From contig CAMNEB010000003.1 of NCBI GenBank assembly GCA_946536155.1, positions 1 through 49,234 of the forward strand: a DNA stretch of 49,234 nt, read 5' to 3'. The stretch comes from an uncultured Lachnospiraceae bacterium. Lineage in GTDB: Bacteria; Bacillota; Clostridia; Lachnospirales; Lachnospiraceae. Position 1 is the first letter of the stretch. Each line of letters starts with the position of its first letter. The notes beneath the pieces were generated by a model. That model worked only from the letters and a program-made list of their open reading frames with translations. It was not told the origin of the DNA and searched no databases. Shown piece by piece: positions 48,475 to 49,234 of the stretch. The position numbers and the translations under genes were made by a program.

Positions 48475-48966
48475 TTGAGAAAAGCACTTATCGTGAGTGA
48501 CACTCACGGCAATAACCGCAATTTAATAAGAGTACTCGATATGCATCCTGATGTGGAGTTCATCATTCATTGCGGTGATATCGAGAACGGTGAAGACGAG
48601 CTCAGGTGCAGGGCGGGATGCCCTCTCTATATCGTGGCGGGCAACAACGATTTCTTCAATGCATTGCCAAGGGAGCTTGAAGAGAACCTCTTCGGACACA
48701 GAGTGCTTATCACTCACGGACATTATTACAGGGTTTCTTTTTCGCCCGAAATGCTCCGTCAGGAAGCAATAAGCCGCGAATGCGATATTGCATTTTTCGG
48801 ACATACACACAGACCGGAAGTGAGCTACGGAGAGGGCTGCATATGCGTCAATCCCGGGTCCCTTTCCTATCCGAGACAGGAGGGGCACAAGCCGAGCTTC
48901 TGTATCTGGGAGATCGATGATAAAGCACAGGAACATTTCACAATCGGATACCTCACAGAAATGTGA
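48475..48966 (+). CDS. YfcE/MJ0936-type metallophosphoesterase
   Basis: 163 residues. Calcineurin-like motifs in order: VSDTHGN, HCGDIENGEDEL, VAGNNDFF, ITHGHYYRV, and FFGHTHRPEV, supplying the usual two-metal site. It hydrolyses phosphodiesters such as bis-pNPP in homologues; the natural substrate is unknown. The start is TTG at 48475 with GAAGGA 9 bases upstream; no ATG is available. The stop codon lies inside the stem of the terminator that follows. Confidence 0.93.
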   Translation: MRKALIVSDTHGNNRNLIRVLDMHPDVEFIIHCGDIENGEDELRCRAGCPLYIVAGNNDFFNALPRELEENLFGHRVLITHGHYYRVSFSPEMLRQEAISRECDIAFFGHTHRPEVSYGEGCICVNPGSLSYPRQEGHKPSFCIWEIDDKAQEHFTIGYLTEM

Positions 48967-48998
48967 CAAGGGAATCATCCCCTTGTCACATTTTTTTT
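48962..48998 (+). terminator. Rho-independent terminator after the phosphoesterase gene
   Basis: TGTGACAAGGG (48962-48972) pairs with CCCTTGTCACA (48980-48990), then eight T. The gene's TGA is in the left arm. Confidence 0.95.
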
Positions 48999-49077
48999 GC
49001 CTGTGATATGGTGACGCATCGTTTGCCACACATTTAAGAACAAAAACGGGTGACGCGAATGCATAAAATGATGACGA

Positions 49078-49234
49078 CTCAGCACCGGCGAAGAGATGCG
49101 TTCGCCTGGCCCGGGCACAGCACGGGCCTGCGGCGGGAAAATGTAACCGTTTCATTAAAGCATCTCCGCTTGGTGCTGACAAAGGAAGCATTTTCATGCA
49201 AGCGGCAGGACCCGATTGCCCGCATAAAGTTGTG
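49078..49234. ncRNA. Candidate structured RNA, incomplete at the window end
   Basis: No gene is seen in 48999-49234. TCAGCACC (49079-49086) is complementary to GGTGCTGA (49172-49179). Inside, GGCGAA (49087-49092) pairs with TTCGCC (49101-49106), and its loop GAGATGC (49093-49099) is complementary to GCATCTC (49160-49166), a possible 7-bp pseudoknot. GGCCCG/CGGGCC (49108-49113, 49123-49128) and GCAT/ATGC (49188-49199) add hairpins. I do not recognise tmRNA, RNase P, SRP RNA or a known riboswitch. The strand is undecided. Confidence 0.45.

Noticed and set aside
48523-49197. Minus-strand open frame (224 codons) covering the window end
   Set aside because: It runs through the phosphoesterase gene, its terminator and the structured region, with low-complexity translation and no ribosome site.
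49078-49234. tmRNA, RNase P RNA, SRP RNA or a known riboswitch
   Set aside because: The universally conserved blocks I know for these (for example GAGGAAAGTCC of RNase P or GGAAGGAAGCAG of SRP RNA) are absent. Left as an unassigned structured candidate.

Overview
The window looks like a chromosomal segment of a fibre-degrading anaerobic Firmicute, most likely a Lachnospiraceae-type Clostridium (Butyrivibrio/Roseburia relatives). The reasons are Gram-positive lipoprotein and wall-side architecture, AGGAGG-type ribosome binding sites, TTGACA/TATAAT promoters, several ATPase-less carbohydrate ABC importers, an intracellular GH26, a membrane-anchored GH10 xylanase, and an EAL protein with Lachnospiraceae-like domain order. 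The taxonomic assignment is inference. I see no phage, IS or plasmid genes. No gene-free stretch exceeds 300 bases. The longest are 13134-13407, 48967-49234 and 9522-9780, and each holds regulatory or structural elements.

Layout. 1-2240 (minus strand): tRNA-Arg(ACG), then a PadR - DUF1700 - DUF4097 operon with a promoter/operator that looks autoregulated. 2350-4470: a GDSL hydrolase and an ECF sigma/putative anti-sigma pair. 4500-7300: a YhfC-type membrane protease, a YtrA-type GntR regulator and a DUF5808 membrane protein, behind one promoter with a clear palindromic operator. 7300-13190: a probable manno-oligosaccharide island with intracellular GH26, a LacI regulator, a substrate-binding lipoprotein and two permeases. 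13360-16055: an EVE-domain McrB GTPase and a very short McrC without a nuclease domain. 16140-24150: a tightly overlapped five-gene MacB-like transporter (two adaptors, one of them internally duplicated, one FtsX-type permease and two different ATPases).

24200-37970 is the most unusual locus. It has a 988-residue anchored binding protein, two permeases, an NHL-propeller/TPR membrane protein, a Yip1 protein, a DUF5696 protein, two more permeases and a second binding lipoprotein with its own strong promoter. No ATPase is encoded there. 38010-42140: two tandem U32-peptidase-like proteins translationally coupled to a cell-anchored GH10 xylanase. 42150-48970: Rrf2 regulator (minus strand), folC, an S51-like/PAS/GGDEF/EAL c-di-GMP protein, an rRNA methyltransferase, rdgB and a YfcE-type phosphoesterase, with a 31-bp tandem repeat. 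The last 155 bases contain long-range complementarity, including a possible pseudoknot, that suggests an unidentified structured RNA running off the end.

How the parts fit (inference): xylanase and mannanase functions point to hemicellulose use. Both importer sets need an ATPase encoded elsewhere (MsmX/UgpC-like). The best candidates for undescribed biology are the ATPase-less dual importer with its accessory membrane proteins, the U32-like pair coupled to a xylanase, the nuclease-less EVE-McrBC, and the dead-peptidase/EAL fusion.
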